The position numbers were made by a program, and so were the translations under genes. A stretch of DNA of 64,000 nt from Nitrospira sp. (GTDB taxonomy: Bacteria > Nitrospirota > Nitrospiria > Nitrospirales > Nitrospiraceae): positions 250,083 to 314,082 of the forward strand of contig CP092079.1 in the NCBI GenBank assembly GCA_022226955.1, given 5' to 3'. The notes under the pieces were generated by a model. It made no database searches. It saw only the letters and a program-made list of their open reading frames with translations, and was not told the DNA's origin. Positions 25,642-34,245 of this stretch are shown here, one piece after another (positions within the stretch are counted from its first letter, which is position 1; each line of letters opens with the position of its first letter).

Positions 25642-26289
25642 CTAGGCGGATTGGGTTGCTGAGGGTACGGAGTGACGGCGGCGAGTCAGCCAGACCGAGA
25701 GACGATCCAGTTCAGTCTGTCCGCCTATCAGGACGACAATGTCGCCTGCATGAAACGTGAGAGTCTCAGCAGGCTCCAAAAGAAAGGGCCCGCGCATGAC
25801 CGTGGCGATGTGAATGGACGAGGAACGCGGAACATCGCCGATGCGTTGTCCGACCGCGGCTGAGCCATGCGGGATCGCAACCCGGTCGATGCCGGACGCA
25901 CGGTGGCTGAGATCCTGCTGTAGACGGAGGAGATCGTCGTGAATCGTTTCCAGCTTCAGCTGTCTGATCTGCACGTCGAGCGCGGCCAGCGACTGCTTGA
26001 GAGCCTGAATGCGAGCGGTGGCCCCGGTGACGACGCGGTCCACTTCGGAGAGGTCAGGGTCGAGCGCGCGGCGCTCGGCGGGGCGGCGGGCAATCTGGTT
26101 GACGATCTGATGGCCAAGGTCCTGACTGACGGCGTCGATTCGCTCCAGCACGCTCGAAGCCTGCCAATGAAGACGGAGGATCTGAACCTTGCGATTCACG
26201 CGCTCCGCAATCGAGACAACCGCTTCATGAAGCGCGGTGCTTGTAACGGAGAGTTCTTTTTGCAGACGGCTGAGGAAATCTAAACGCAT
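25642..26289 (-). CDS. Helical protein with C-terminal TrkA-C (RCK_C) domain
   Basis: The protein has 215 residues. The first 140 are helical, with regular hydrophobic spacing and no membrane helix. The last 75 (DRVAIPHGSAAVGQRIGDVP through FHAGDIVVLIGGQTELDRLS) form a TrkA-C domain, a ligand-binding module of potassium channels and transporters. No N-terminal RCK_N or transporter part is present, so it may be a regulatory subunit acting on a partner encoded elsewhere. The nearby CPA1 antiporter (27718) is one candidate. Confidence 0.65.
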   Translation of the reverse strand: MRLDFLSRLQKELSVTSTALHEAVVSIAERVNRKVQILRLHWQASSVLERIDAVSQDLGHQIVNQIARRPAERRALDPDLSEVDRVVTGATARIQALKQSLAALDVQIRQLKLETIHDDLLRLQQDLSHRASGIDRVAIPHGSAAVGQRIGDVPRSSSIHIATVMRGPFLLEPAETLTFHAGDIVVLIGGQTELDRLSVWLTRRRHSVPSATQSA

Positions 26290-26670
26290 AAGTCTTACTG
26301 AATAGCAATGTCCGATAAGATTGATTATGTCAAATTAATCGTTCAGGCGAAGAAGGATTCGAATCTCTTGTTCTGTCTGTGGAAGTAATTTTCTTTACCA
26401 TTTTGAAGTAAGTTGGCTGACAGTTCTCATGTTTCAACGCGTGAACGCGTGTGTAATTGGATGCGCCACCCATAGCCCTTTCACGCGATAACATGCGAAG
26501 CAATGTCCGGCATAATTCTATGCGCTGCGCCGGGGTTAGTCTATACCTTCCCCTTAGCACAGTTCGCCAAGCCAGTTGCCTCATTGCAGAACAAGATCAT
26601 TGCAGAACAAGATCATTGCCCACATTTCTACCGGCGGTTGAAGCAGGCGGAGCCGCGGAGGCACTGTGTG
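26290..26670. other. Low-content intergenic stretch
   Basis: This part is richer in A and T than its surroundings. A minus-strand frame at 26330-26584 has no family resemblance or ribosome binding site, so I do not call it. The only structure seen is the 16-bp tandem repeat at 26582-26619. It appears to be decayed accessory DNA. Confidence 0.5.
26582..26619. repeat. 16-bp tandem repeat, 2.4 copies
   Basis: CATTGCAGAACAAGAT is repeated exactly at 26582-26597 and 26598-26613, followed by a partial CATTGC. Confidence 0.9.
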
Positions 26671-26688
26671 ATTGCAAGACCTGACCCC
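26671..26688. repeat. 18-bp inverted repeat, left copy
   Basis: ATTGCAAGACCTGACCCC is the exact reverse complement of 27643-27660. The RHS reading frame is broken off at this element. Confidence 0.9.
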
Positions 26689-26689
26689 A

Positions 26690-26911
26690 GTAGATGACCC
26701 AGTATTGCGTGCGATGGAGAGCAGATTGCCGACCGCATCGTAGCTATAGGTCGCTACATGCCCCTGTCCGTCGATCACCTGCGACAACCCGGCCCAGGTC
26801 GTCGTAGATGTAGGTGGCTTGGTCCGCAATCGTGAACGCCGGCACCCATGCACCGAGTAGCAGCGCACACATCAGAACCGTCAGCACTTTAGAGATCGCC
26901 ATCTGCTTCAT
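26690..26911 (-). pseudogene. 5' fragment of an RHS/YD-repeat protein gene, frame-shifted
   Basis: The frame from ATG 26911 encodes a signal peptide (MKQMAISKVLTVLMCALLLG) and then ATYIYDDLGR. Near 26795 the match shifts to another frame that continues SQVIDGQGHVATYSYDAVGN and LLSIARNT, a classic YD-repeat. It then runs into the 18-bp element at 26671-26688 and stops matching. So it is the beginning of a secreted RHS-repeat protein with a frameshift and a lost body. Confidence 0.65.
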
Positions 26912-27010
26912 CACAGGTCTTTCATCGAGACATTCTACGTGGCCTGTATCGACCATTAAAAAAAGACTCTCGACCCCTTAGATCCCTATTTCCTCTTCTT
27001 GAACATAGGA

Positions 27011-27391
27011 TCACTCCGTTTGTTCTCCTTTGATTGACACAACTTTCTGCCCATCCGTGGTGACATATGCCTCTGTCACATTCCACGAGTTAGCCGTGCG
27101 TTTCATCCGCACATCCAATACTGCTTCACTTTTTCTGCCTTTCAGCTCAAATACAAAACTAGCTTCACCGCCACTTCCTACATAGTTAACATCAAATCCG
27201 CTCCAAAACTTCCAGTTCACTTCCGAAACTGGTCCAATAAATTCGAGAACGTCCGAGTTAGACTTCGCAAATTGCTCAGCTCTCTGGTATGCGTCGCTTT
27301 GTACGGTAAAAAAGCGTAATCCCCAGAAAAGCGCAGTGACCATAACCACAATAATAAATACGTCTCGCTTTTTAATGCTAAAGAACCTCAA
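27011..27391 (-). CDS. Single-pass membrane protein, Coa1-like fold (possible immunity protein)
   Basis: The protein has 126 residues. A short basic N-terminus is followed by one membrane helix (VFIIVVMVTALFWGLRFF) and a soluble domain with VNYVGSGGEASFVFELKG and WNVTEAYVTTDGQ. This pattern is seen in Coa1/DUF-type small proteins that bacteria often keep near polymorphic toxins. The start is TTG with GGAG nine bases upstream. Its place downstream of a possible RHS toxin tip suggests an immunity role; this is an inference. Confidence 0.5.
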   Translation of the reverse strand: MRFFSIKKRDVFIIVVMVTALFWGLRFFTVQSDAYQRAEQFAKSNSDVLEFIGPVSEVNWKFWSGFDVNYVGSGGEASFVFELKGRKSEAVLDVRMKRTANSWNVTEAYVTTDGQKVVSIKGEQTE

Positions 27392-27412
27392 AATAGTAAT
27401 CTCCTTACTGCA

Positions 27413-27634
27413 TCACTTACATTTTCTTCCGCCCCCGAAGATTGTGATTTGCACACCAGCACTACCAGTCGCATTTATCCCAGAAATTGCTCCCCTAAGG
27501 CCGGCCCGCGTTTTAGGACCTTGTACATAAGGATCCGTTCCAAATTTACTGATATTTATTCTAATATTGGTGTTCCCGCCTGCATATATATAACCTGCAT
27601 TAAAGTCCAACACTGAATCGGGGTCACAACACAA
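27413..27634 (-). CDS. Gly-rich fragment, possible C-terminal tip of an RHS-type toxin
   Basis: The frame gives about 73 residues, including DFNAGYIYAGGNTNIRINIS and the end GSAGVQITIFGGGRKCK. It looks like coding sequence but has no convincing start. Its 5' side runs into the GGGGTCAGGTCTTGCAAT element. It may be the variable C-terminal tip of an RHS protein separated from its body, next to the putative immunity gene. The identity is uncertain. Confidence 0.35.
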   Translation of the reverse strand: MCCDPDSVLDFNAGYIYAGGNTNIRINISKFGTDPYVQGPKTRAGLRGAISGINATGSAGVQITIFGGGRKCK

Positions 27635-27642
27635 TCTGAATG

Positions 27643-27660
27643 GGGGTCAGGTCTTGCAAT
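27643..27660. repeat. 18-bp inverted repeat, right copy
   Basis: GGGGTCAGGTCTTGCAAT is the exact inverse of 26671-26688. A second, shorter direct repeat lies beside it (CTGAATSGGGGTCA at 27613-27626 and 27636-27649). From memory, such GGGGTCAGGTCTTGCA-type words recur near REP-associated transposase genes; no transposase is visible here. Confidence 0.9.
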
Positions 27661-27717
27661 TGGACATTGGTGCCGTCGTTGCGGGTCATGCCTGTTGCAT
27701 GATCGGAGTCTGCGCGA

Positions 27718-28962
27718 TCAATGTGCGGGTTCTGTACGGCCAGAGGGTTGCAACAGGCGGCCGATGGTCAAACCTTGCACCAGGATTGAAAAGACGACGA
27801 TGATGTAGGTCATCGTAATGATGGCGTCGCGGTAGGAAGACGGCGGGAGCGAGAGCGCCATGGCGACGGAAATGCCGCCTCGCAGGCCGCCCCAGGTGAG
27901 GATCAAGGTGGCGCGGTCGGTGAATTCCTGGAAAAGACGGAAGAGCTGGACTGGAAGGCTCACGCTGATAAAGCGCGCCAGTAAGACCAAGGGGATGGCC
28001 AGCAACCCGGCCGTCAGGTATTCGGACCTGAAATCCAGTGCCAACACTTCGAGCCCGATCAGTACGAAGAGGACCGCGTTCAATAGTTCGTCGATGAGTT
28101 CCCAAAATGTATCGAGATATTCCCTGGTCGTTTCTGACATGGCGAAGTGGCGTCCGTGATTGCCGATCAGCAAGCCGGCGACCACCATGGCGATAGGCCC
28201 TGAGGTGTGCATGGCATTGGCTAAGGCATAGCCGCCCATGACCAGCGCGAGCGTGATGAGAATTTCGACATGATGTTGATCGATTGATCGCAACATCCGA
28301 TAGGCCAGGTAGCCGGTGGCCAGCCCAACCAACGCCCCACCGACAGCTTCCTGGAAAAACAGCATCGCGACGACTCCGGGAGTAGCTTTCCCTGTCTCGG
28401 CGACACCCAGGAGAACCAGAAACACAGCGACGCCTACCCCATCGTTGAACAGCGACTCACCGGCAATTTTAATCTCCAGCTGCTTCGGCGCGCGGACTTT
28501 CTTGAGGATGCTCAGCACCGCGATCGGGTCTGTCGGCGAGATCAGCGCGCCGAACAAAAAACAGCCGATCAGCGGGATTGGATAGCCGATCCATCCGAGC
28601 ATCAGATAAACGGACAGCCCGACTAAGGCGGTTGAGACGAGGACGCCGAAGCAGGCCAGCGTGCCGATGAACCATTTTTGTTCCAGCAAGTCTTCCAGGT
28701 TGATGTGGAGCGCGCCGGCGAACAGGAGCAGCCCGAGCATGCCGTGCAACAGCGTCTCGTCGAAGTCGATGCTGCGGACAAAACTTTGGGCCGCGACGTC
28801 GACGCCGATCCCCAGCTTGCCCAAGAGCAACAGTCCGAGCGACATGGCCAGCGCGATCGCCATCAGCCCGATCGTCAAGGGCAGCTTGATGTAGCGATGG
28901 TTGAGATAGCTGAATGCGGCGGAGAGGCAGACAAGGATGGTGATGGTTTCAATCAGTGTCAT
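27718..28962 (-). CDS. CPA1-family cation:proton antiporter (NhaP-like)
   Basis: The product has about 414 residues and roughly 12 membrane helices. The core motifs are GALISPTDPIAVLSILKK (the unwound helix with Asp) and AGESLFNDGVGVAVFLVLL (the conserved FNDG/A motif), followed by LTWGGLRGGISVAMALSLP. These belong to the CPA1 Na+/H+ or K+/H+ exchangers of the inner membrane. The start MTLIETITILVCLSA at 28962 is preferred; the upstream extension is hydrophilic and unlike the family. The short C-terminus lacks a cytosolic regulatory domain. Confidence 0.9.
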   Translation of the reverse strand: MTLIETITILVCLSAAFSYLNHRYIKLPLTIGLMAIALAMSLGLLLLGKLGIGVDVAAQSFVRSIDFDETLLHGMLGLLLFAGALHINLEDLLEQKWFIGTLACFGVLVSTALVGLSVYLMLGWIGYPIPLIGCFLFGALISPTDPIAVLSILKKVRAPKQLEIKIAGESLFNDGVGVAVFLVLLGVAETGKATPGVVAMLFFQEAVGGALVGLATGYLAYRMLRSIDQHHVEILITLALVMGGYALANAMHTSGPIAMVVAGLLIGNHGRHFAMSETTREYLDTFWELIDELLNAVLFVLIGLEVLALDFRSEYLTAGLLAIPLVLLARFISVSLPVQLFRLFQEFTDRATLILTWGGLRGGISVAMALSLPPSSYRDAIITMTYIIVVFSILVQGLTIGRLLQPSGRTEPAH

Positions 28963-29234
28963 AGATATAGCTACGGGTGTTCTGGTGATGGCGTTTGTTA
29001 ATGGCTGTGGACGTGAATCGCGAGGGGGCAAATCATCGGGCGGAATTATGCGTGAGTCATCTTCCCTATGCAACCCATAAAGTGGCGCGGCTCATGAGTC
29101 AATGCGAGTGACACGCGAGTCGATGGGCGGCGCGCGGGATATGGCATCGCGCCATGGACTGTGGCACACTGTGCCGGCGTTGGCTTCGGTCGGGAAGCAA
29201 ACATCTGAACTGCAAGGAAGGTGAGAAGGCTGCT

Positions 29235-30962
29235 ATGAGTCGTTCTCTAGGTAAATATTGTATCGTCGCGATCCTGCTATTCGCAGGCTTCTTTGGGGCA
29301 CGGTGGAGTCAACCGGCATTGTCCGCCGATTCCACGGTTCCAACACTGAGCCAGGCGCCTGCGCTTCAATCGAACGGCGCGCCCGTGATCTTCGAGGACG
29401 AGACGCTCTTTTCCCTCTACGACACGATCGGTCCCTTTACGCCGGCGGAACGGGCGCGGGCTGTCACGGAACGGCTGGCTCGATTGTCCAAGGATGCGTC
29501 GACGAATGCGCAGCCTATCGTGGCATCGGATCGGGAGTCGACCAGTGAGCTGATTCATGGCGATATGATCCTGATGACGATCACGGATCGCGACGCGCAG
29601 CCGACCGGCAAGGCCAGGCAGGATCTCGCAAAAGAGTATGCGCAAACCGTGCAGGCCGCGGTGCATCGCGTCCGCGAGCAGATGTCGTGGAAAGGGTGGC
29701 TCACCGACGCCGGGCTTGTCATTTTGGCCACGATTATTTTGGTTGGGGCGTTGTTTGCTCTTCACAAGCTGTTCGCCAAAATCCATATCAAGATCGACAG
29801 TTTGTGCGGGACCGTTATCCCTCCGATAAAAATCCAAAGCGTCGAACTGTTGTCGGCCCATCAGATCGGGGCTGCGTTGAACTGGATTGCAAAGGCGATT
29901 CGCGTGCTTGTCGTGCTGGTCCTGGTGTACCTCTATTTAACCACCGCATTAGGCATTTTCTCATGGACGCGCGGCATTGCGACGATGTTGTTCGATGTCG
30001 TCCTCTCCACTTTGGAGACGATCGGGCAGGCCTTTTCTTCGTACCTTCCCAATGTCGTGTCCATTGTGGTCATCACGCTGGTCACTCGCTACATCCTCAA
30101 ACTGATCGGGTTTTTCTTCAAAGGAGTCGGCCGAGGGGCGATCGCCTTTTCTGGGTTTCACCCCGACTGGGCGGAGCCGACGTATAAGATCGTCCGGTTC
30201 TTGGTCATCATCTTTGCGGCCATCGCGATTTTTCCTCACATCCCAGGGTCAGAATCGGAAGGGTTTCGCGGCATCTCCGTGTTTCTCGGCCTTCTCATTT
30301 CACTGGGGTCCGCCGCGGCGATCGGCAACGTCATCGCGGGGGTGGTGCTGACCTATATGCGCCCCTTTCGGGTCGGCGACCGGGTGAAAATTGCCGACAC
30401 CGTCGGCGACGTCGTCGAACGCACGCTCCTGGTCACCCGCATTCGCACGATCAAGAATGTGGACATCACCATTCCCAATGCGATGGTGGGCGGATCGCAT
30501 ATCATTAACTACAGCTCAGCGGCGACCAACCCAGTGCCGCTCATTCTCCATACCAACGTGACGATCGGCTACGACGTGCCCTGGCGGAAGGTGCATGAAC
30601 TGCTCATTGACGCGGCGAACAGCACGCCCCATGTGCTCAAGAGCCCGCCGCCGTTCGTGCTGCAAACGAGCCTGGACGATTTTTATGTGACGTACGAGCT
30701 CAATGCCTCCACGGACAAGCCGAACAGCATGGCCTCGATCTACGCCGGCATTCACCAGAATATTCAGGACAAATTCAATGAAGCCGGCGTCGAGATCATG
30801 TCGCCTCACTTTGGGCAACTCCGGGACGGGAATCAGACGACGATTCCGGAGCAGTATCTCCCGAAGACGTACGAAGCCCCGTCGTTTCGGATTGGACCGC
30901 TCGGCAACCTATTCGGTCTCCCCCAAGATGCGGGGGCCGCCAAAGGAGATCTCAAGCCATGA
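29235..30962 (+). CDS. MscS-family mechanosensitive channel
   Basis: The product of about 575 residues has a signal peptide, a periplasmic region (about 25-140), several membrane helices, and the MscS pore and beta domain with GSAAAIGNVIAGVVLTYMRP followed by FRVGDRVKIADTVGDVVERT. The C-terminal cage follows. It should open under hypo-osmotic tension. The start at 29235 has GGAAGGTGAG upstream. Its stop codon overlaps the start of a 41-codon frame, and an outer-membrane protein gene follows. Confidence 0.92.
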   Translation: MSRSLGKYCIVAILLFAGFFGARWSQPALSADSTVPTLSQAPALQSNGAPVIFEDETLFSLYDTIGPFTPAERARAVTERLARLSKDASTNAQPIVASDRESTSELIHGDMILMTITDRDAQPTGKARQDLAKEYAQTVQAAVHRVREQMSWKGWLTDAGLVILATIILVGALFALHKLFAKIHIKIDSLCGTVIPPIKIQSVELLSAHQIGAALNWIAKAIRVLVVLVLVYLYLTTALGIFSWTRGIATMLFDVVLSTLETIGQAFSSYLPNVVSIVVITLVTRYILKLIGFFFKGVGRGAIAFSGFHPDWAEPTYKIVRFLVIIFAAIAIFPHIPGSESEGFRGISVFLGLLISLGSAAAIGNVIAGVVLTYMRPFRVGDRVKIADTVGDVVERTLLVTRIRTIKNVDITIPNAMVGGSHIINYSSAATNPVPLILHTNVTIGYDVPWRKVHELLIDAANSTPHVLKSPPPFVLQTSLDDFYVTYELNASTDKPNSMASIYAGIHQNIQDKFNEAGVEIMSPHFGQLRDGNQTTIPEQYLPKTYEAPSFRIGPLGNLFGLPQDAGAAKGDLKP

Positions 30963-31084
30963 CGGCCTGTATGAAGTCGGCCACGGGCCGGCTCATCGAT
31001 TCTACGACGAGCATGAAGGATCGCACTGCCCTCGCCGCCGTGCTGTCGGGCCTTGTCGAACCCTGGACGTTGCAACAGGGGTAA
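30959..31084 (+). CDS. 41-residue frame coupled to mscS (uncertain)
   Basis: The ATG overlaps the mscS stop as ATGA, and the frame ends three bases before a possible TTG start of the next gene. The product begins MTACMKSATGRLIDSTTSMK and contains a hydrophobic patch, but resembles nothing I know. It may be a coupling peptide or chance. Confidence 0.3.
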   Translation: MTACMKSATGRLIDSTTSMKDRTALAAVLSGLVEPWTLQQG

Positions 31085-31098
31085 GGTTGGCCGACCGC

Positions 31099-32271
31099 AT
31101 GGAACAGATTCGGTTGCACTTCGGCTGGACAAGGCATTTCCCCATCTGGCTGGTCCTCGCATGCGGACTGTGGTCCGCCGCACCCGTCTATGGCGAGGAA
31201 TCGTCGTCGGACTGGCACTTCGGCGGGACTCTCGATGCCAGCTATGGCCTGAACTTCAACTTTCCCGAGAACCATCTGTGGCGCAGCAAGTCGACGACCC
31301 CGCGGGTTAACGAACCCGCGCTCAATATGGCGATGGCCTATGTGCGGAAAGATGCCACATTGTCGTCTCGCTGGGGGATGGAATTCGGCGTGCAGGGCGG
31401 CTATGACACGGATGCCCTGGTGCCCGCGACGATCCCCGGCCGCGATAAGCCCGTGGATGGCGCCGATACCCTGCGGCATTTCTCGCGCGCCAACCTGTCC
31501 TATCTGGCGCCAGTGGGAAATGGGCTGACTCTGACCGCCGGGCTCTTCAATAGCTTCATCGGCTACCAGTCGTTTTACGCCAAGAGCAATCTCAACTATA
31601 CGCGCTCCTATCTCGCCGACAACGCCCCCTATTTCATGTTTGGCGTCGGCGCCACCTACCCCGTCAACGAGTCGTGGCAGGTCGGACTCTATGTAATCAA
31701 CGGCTATAATCACTTGTCGCATGTGAACGATCAGCCGAGCTACGGCACGCAGGTGCAATGGAAGCCGACCTCGCAGCTCACGATTATCGAAAATCTCTAT
31801 TACGGCCCGGATCAAGCGCGTACCGGGATCGAATTCTGGCGGTTCTTTTCCGACAGCATCATTGAATGGAATCGCGGCCCCGTCATTCTTGCCGCGTCGT
31901 ACGACATCGGCACGGAAAAAGCCGCCGAGCAAGCCGGCCAGCCTCGCACCTTCTGGACCGGCGGCGCGCTCTATGGCCGGTGGAACGTCAGCGGGCCTTG
32001 GAGCGTGGCGCTCCGCCCCGAATTCTATTGGGACCGCAACGGCCGGATTTCAGGATCGGAGCAATTATTGAAAGCCATGACGGCGACGATGGAGTACAAA
32101 TGGACTCCTCCGTGGCAGGTCGTCTTGCTGCGGTTGGAATATCGATACGATGAATCCTCAGGAGTCGGCGGCGGGTTTTTCAAACGAGGGGACATCTCGC
32201 CCGGCGTGCTCGGTCAGACCAGCGCACAGCAACTGCTTCTCTTTTCGGCCACGTGGTCTTTCGATAAGTAA
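31099..32271 (+). CDS. Outer-membrane beta-barrel protein (porin, BBP2/OmpL-like)
   Basis: The product has about 390 residues with a signal peptide (FPIWLVLACGLWSAAPVYG). The mature protein is built of alternating amphipathic strands with aromatic girdles, for example GGTLDASYGLNFNFPENHLW, GLTLTAGLFNSFIGYQSFYA and WQVGLYVINGYNHLSH. It ends in LLLFSATWSFDK, a terminal strand closing a barrel. It fits the putative beta-barrel porin-2 group. The start could be ATG 31099 or TTG 31087; the latter is closer to AGGGGTAAGG. The adjacent MscS suggests a shared osmotic or export role, without proof. Confidence 0.75.
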   Translation: MEQIRLHFGWTRHFPIWLVLACGLWSAAPVYGEESSSDWHFGGTLDASYGLNFNFPENHLWRSKSTTPRVNEPALNMAMAYVRKDATLSSRWGMEFGVQGGYDTDALVPATIPGRDKPVDGADTLRHFSRANLSYLAPVGNGLTLTAGLFNSFIGYQSFYAKSNLNYTRSYLADNAPYFMFGVGATYPVNESWQVGLYVINGYNHLSHVNDQPSYGTQVQWKPTSQLTIIENLYYGPDQARTGIEFWRFFSDSIIEWNRGPVILAASYDIGTEKAAEQAGQPRTFWTGGALYGRWNVSGPWSVALRPEFYWDRNGRISGSEQLLKAMTATMEYKWTPPWQVVLLRLEYRYDESSGVGGGFFKRGDISPGVLGQTSAQQLLLFSATWSFDK

Positions 32272-32318
32272 AAAATGGCCGGCCGCTTCCCTTCCCGGCA
32301 CAACAGATCAGATTGCGC

Positions 32319-33020
32319 TTAGGGGACAACCGCGTGGGCTTGCGTATAGAGAATCGCGGCGCCGAGGAAAATGCTCACGCCTCCGATGACCACCTGAAGG
32401 CCGCGATGCGCCCACACGAGAGACTGAGCCGATTGGCGGAGGGGAACGGCGATGGCCAGGGACAGCGTCGCCATGCCTAAGATCGAGCCGAGGCCGAACA
32501 GAAGAATGTATGCCAGCGCGGACGTGAACGACAGCGTCGTTTGAAGGGTCAGCAGAATGAGTGCCGCGGATCCAGCCATCCCATGCGTCATGCCGACGAG
32601 GATCGCCCGGTACGGAATGCGATGCGAGTGGCTGTGCAGATTGTGATGCCGTTCCGGCTCGTTTCTATGCGCATGCAGATGCAGATGCGCCGGTCCTTCC
32701 TGATGCGTATGGACATGCACATGCAGACGGTCTTGTTTCATGCGCCGCCAGACATCGAGCCCTAAGCCGATCAGCATGACGCCCACCGCCATCTCCAGCG
32801 CCACGGCAACCCGCTCGGGAACGATTCCGTTGATGAACATCGCGATGGAGCACATAAGGAAAAGTGTCACTGTATGTCCGATGCCCCAGGCGACTCCCTG
32901 CCGGACGGTGTCCCGCAGCGAAGACGATTGGCTCGCCAAGGTGGCCACGGCGGCGGCATGATCCGCTTCAAACGCATGGCGCAATCCGATCAGAAATCCA
33001 AGACTGAGCAAGGTCAGCAT
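32319..33020 (-). CDS. Nickel transporter, NicO/UreH-like, with His-rich loop
   Basis: The product has about 233 residues and six predicted helices. The nickel signature H15-AFEA-D20-H21 near the N-terminus is the HX4DH motif of nickel/cobalt permeases. A cytosolic loop (about 92-130) is packed with His (LHVHVHTHQEG, HLHLHAHRNE, HSHSHR). It is the last gene of the hydrogenase operon and overlaps hypB by seven bases. It should supply Ni2+ for the active site. Confidence 0.85.
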   Translation of the reverse strand: MLTLLSLGFLIGLRHAFEADHAAAVATLASQSSSLRDTVRQGVAWGIGHTVTLFLMCSIAMFINGIVPERVAVALEMAVGVMLIGLGLDVWRRMKQDRLHVHVHTHQEGPAHLHLHAHRNEPERHHNLHSHSHRIPYRAILVGMTHGMAGSAALILLTLQTTLSFTSALAYILLFGLGSILGMATLSLAIAVPLRQSAQSLVWAHRGLQVVIGGVSIFLGAAILYTQAHAVVP

Positions 33021-33901
33021 GTGGGCCTCTCTCCCAGCGTTCGGAGTTGCGTGCGGAGCCAGTCGTACCAGCGCGGCAACCCCTCCCCTGTCTGCGCGGA
33101 GACTTGAAACACCGTGATCTGCGGGTTGACCTCGCGGGCGTAGTCGAGGCATCGGGCTACGTCGAACGTGAGATGCGGAAGCAGGTCGATTTTATTCAGC
33201 AGCATGACCTGCGCCGCCCGAAACATATGGGGGTACTTGAGCGGCTTGTCTTCTCCTTCGGTCACGGAGAGGATGGCGACCTTGGCTTGCTCCCCGAGGT
33301 CGAACAAGGCTGGGCAGACGAGATTGCCCACATTTTCGATCATCACAATCGAGTGCGGCGGCGACGCCAGGCGTTCAATCCCTCGTGCCACCATCTCGGC
33401 TTCGAGATGGCACCCCGCGCCGGTATTGATTTGAACGACCCGGCAGCCTGTCCGACGAATCCGCTCGGCATCGTGCGTGGTCTCTTGGTCGCCTTCAATC
33501 ACGTGGATTGGCAGGTCGGATTGCAGATCGCGGATGGTGCGCTCTAGCAGCGTCGTTTTTCCCGACCCCGGCGAGCTGACGAGATTTAGCGCCAGCACGC
33601 GCGAGGCGCTGAACCAGCCGCGATTGCGCTCAGCAAGCCGGTCGTTTTTTGCCAGAACGGCTTCCTCTAATACTGTGGTGCGCTGGTTATCGTGGTGCGA
33701 ATGGTGCGAGTGATCGTGCGGGTGCGTATGGGAATGGTCATGGGAGTGATCGTGACTGTGATCATGATCGTGGGCATGGTCGTGATCGTGCGAGTGATGC
33801 CGGTGCGCATGCGCATCCTCATGCAAGTCGAATGTCTGGCCCGTCGTGAGATCCGTCAGCCGCGCAGTGGAGTGATCGGCGCATCCGCAGGTTGTGCACA
33901 T
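33014..33901 (-). CDS. hypB: Hydrogenase nickel incorporation GTPase HypB
   Basis: The product has 295 residues. It begins MCTTCGC, the N-terminal high-affinity Ni motif. Residues 31-70 hold 22 histidines, a nickel storage segment. The GTPase part has the P-loop GSGKTT (112-117), then EGDQETTHDAERI, NTGAGCHLEA and LLNKIDLLP. With HypA it loads Ni into the large subunit. The start at 33901 lies inside hypA (46-base overlap). Confidence 0.96.
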   Translation of the reverse strand: MCTTCGCADHSTARLTDLTTGQTFDLHEDAHAHRHHSHDHDHAHDHDHSHDHSHDHSHTHPHDHSHHSHHDNQRTTVLEEAVLAKNDRLAERNRGWFSASRVLALNLVSSPGSGKTTLLERTIRDLQSDLPIHVIEGDQETTHDAERIRRTGCRVVQINTGAGCHLEAEMVARGIERLASPPHSIVMIENVGNLVCPALFDLGEQAKVAILSVTEGEDKPLKYPHMFRAAQVMLLNKIDLLPHLTFDVARCLDYAREVNPQITVFQVSAQTGEGLPRWYDWLRTQLRTLGERPTC

Positions 33902-34230
33902 GGAGTGGTCACCATTTGTTTGATTGTGAGTTGTTCGCCGGACAATCGTGAGAGGTCGGACGATCCGCAAGAGCAGCGGGCGATGGGGTGGCGCAATTCC
34001 ACGTCTTGCCCGCAGGCTCGGCACCGGCCATGGCCGGCCACTTCGATAATGTTCAAGCGCGCGCCTTCGACCGCCGTGCCCTTGGCGACAATGTCGAAAC
34101 AAAACCTGATCGAGTCCGGCAGCACGGCGCTCAGCAGGCCGATTTCGAGCGTGACTTCGGTAACGCGTTCGCCCTTGGCATGTTCATTCACGATCGCCAC
34201 GATATTTCTGGTAATGCTCAACTCGTGCAT
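33856..34230 (-). CDS. hypA: Hydrogenase nickel chaperone HypA
   Basis: The 124-residue protein begins MHELSITRNIVAIV, with the essential His2 that binds Ni. Zinc is held by two Cys pairs (CRACGQ and CSCGSSD). It delivers Ni with HypB. The last 20 residues extend beyond the usual end and overlap the start of hypB, so the two are probably translationally coupled. Confidence 0.96.
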   Translation of the reverse strand: MHELSITRNIVAIVNEHAKGERVTEVTLEIGLLSAVLPDSIRFCFDIVAKGTAVEGARLNIIEVAGHGRCRACGQDVELRHPIARCSCGSSDLSRLSGEQLTIKQMVTTPCAQPADAPITPLRG

Positions 34231-34245
34231 TGGGATGTCTCCCGT

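Noticed and set aside
26330-26584. Minus-strand 84-codon frame
   Set aside because: It has no recognisable motif or start signal and sits in a decayed region. It is more likely chance.
30703-31098. Upstream extension of the porin frame into mscS
   Set aside because: It overlaps the certain mscS end in another frame and would put the signal peptide in the middle of the protein.
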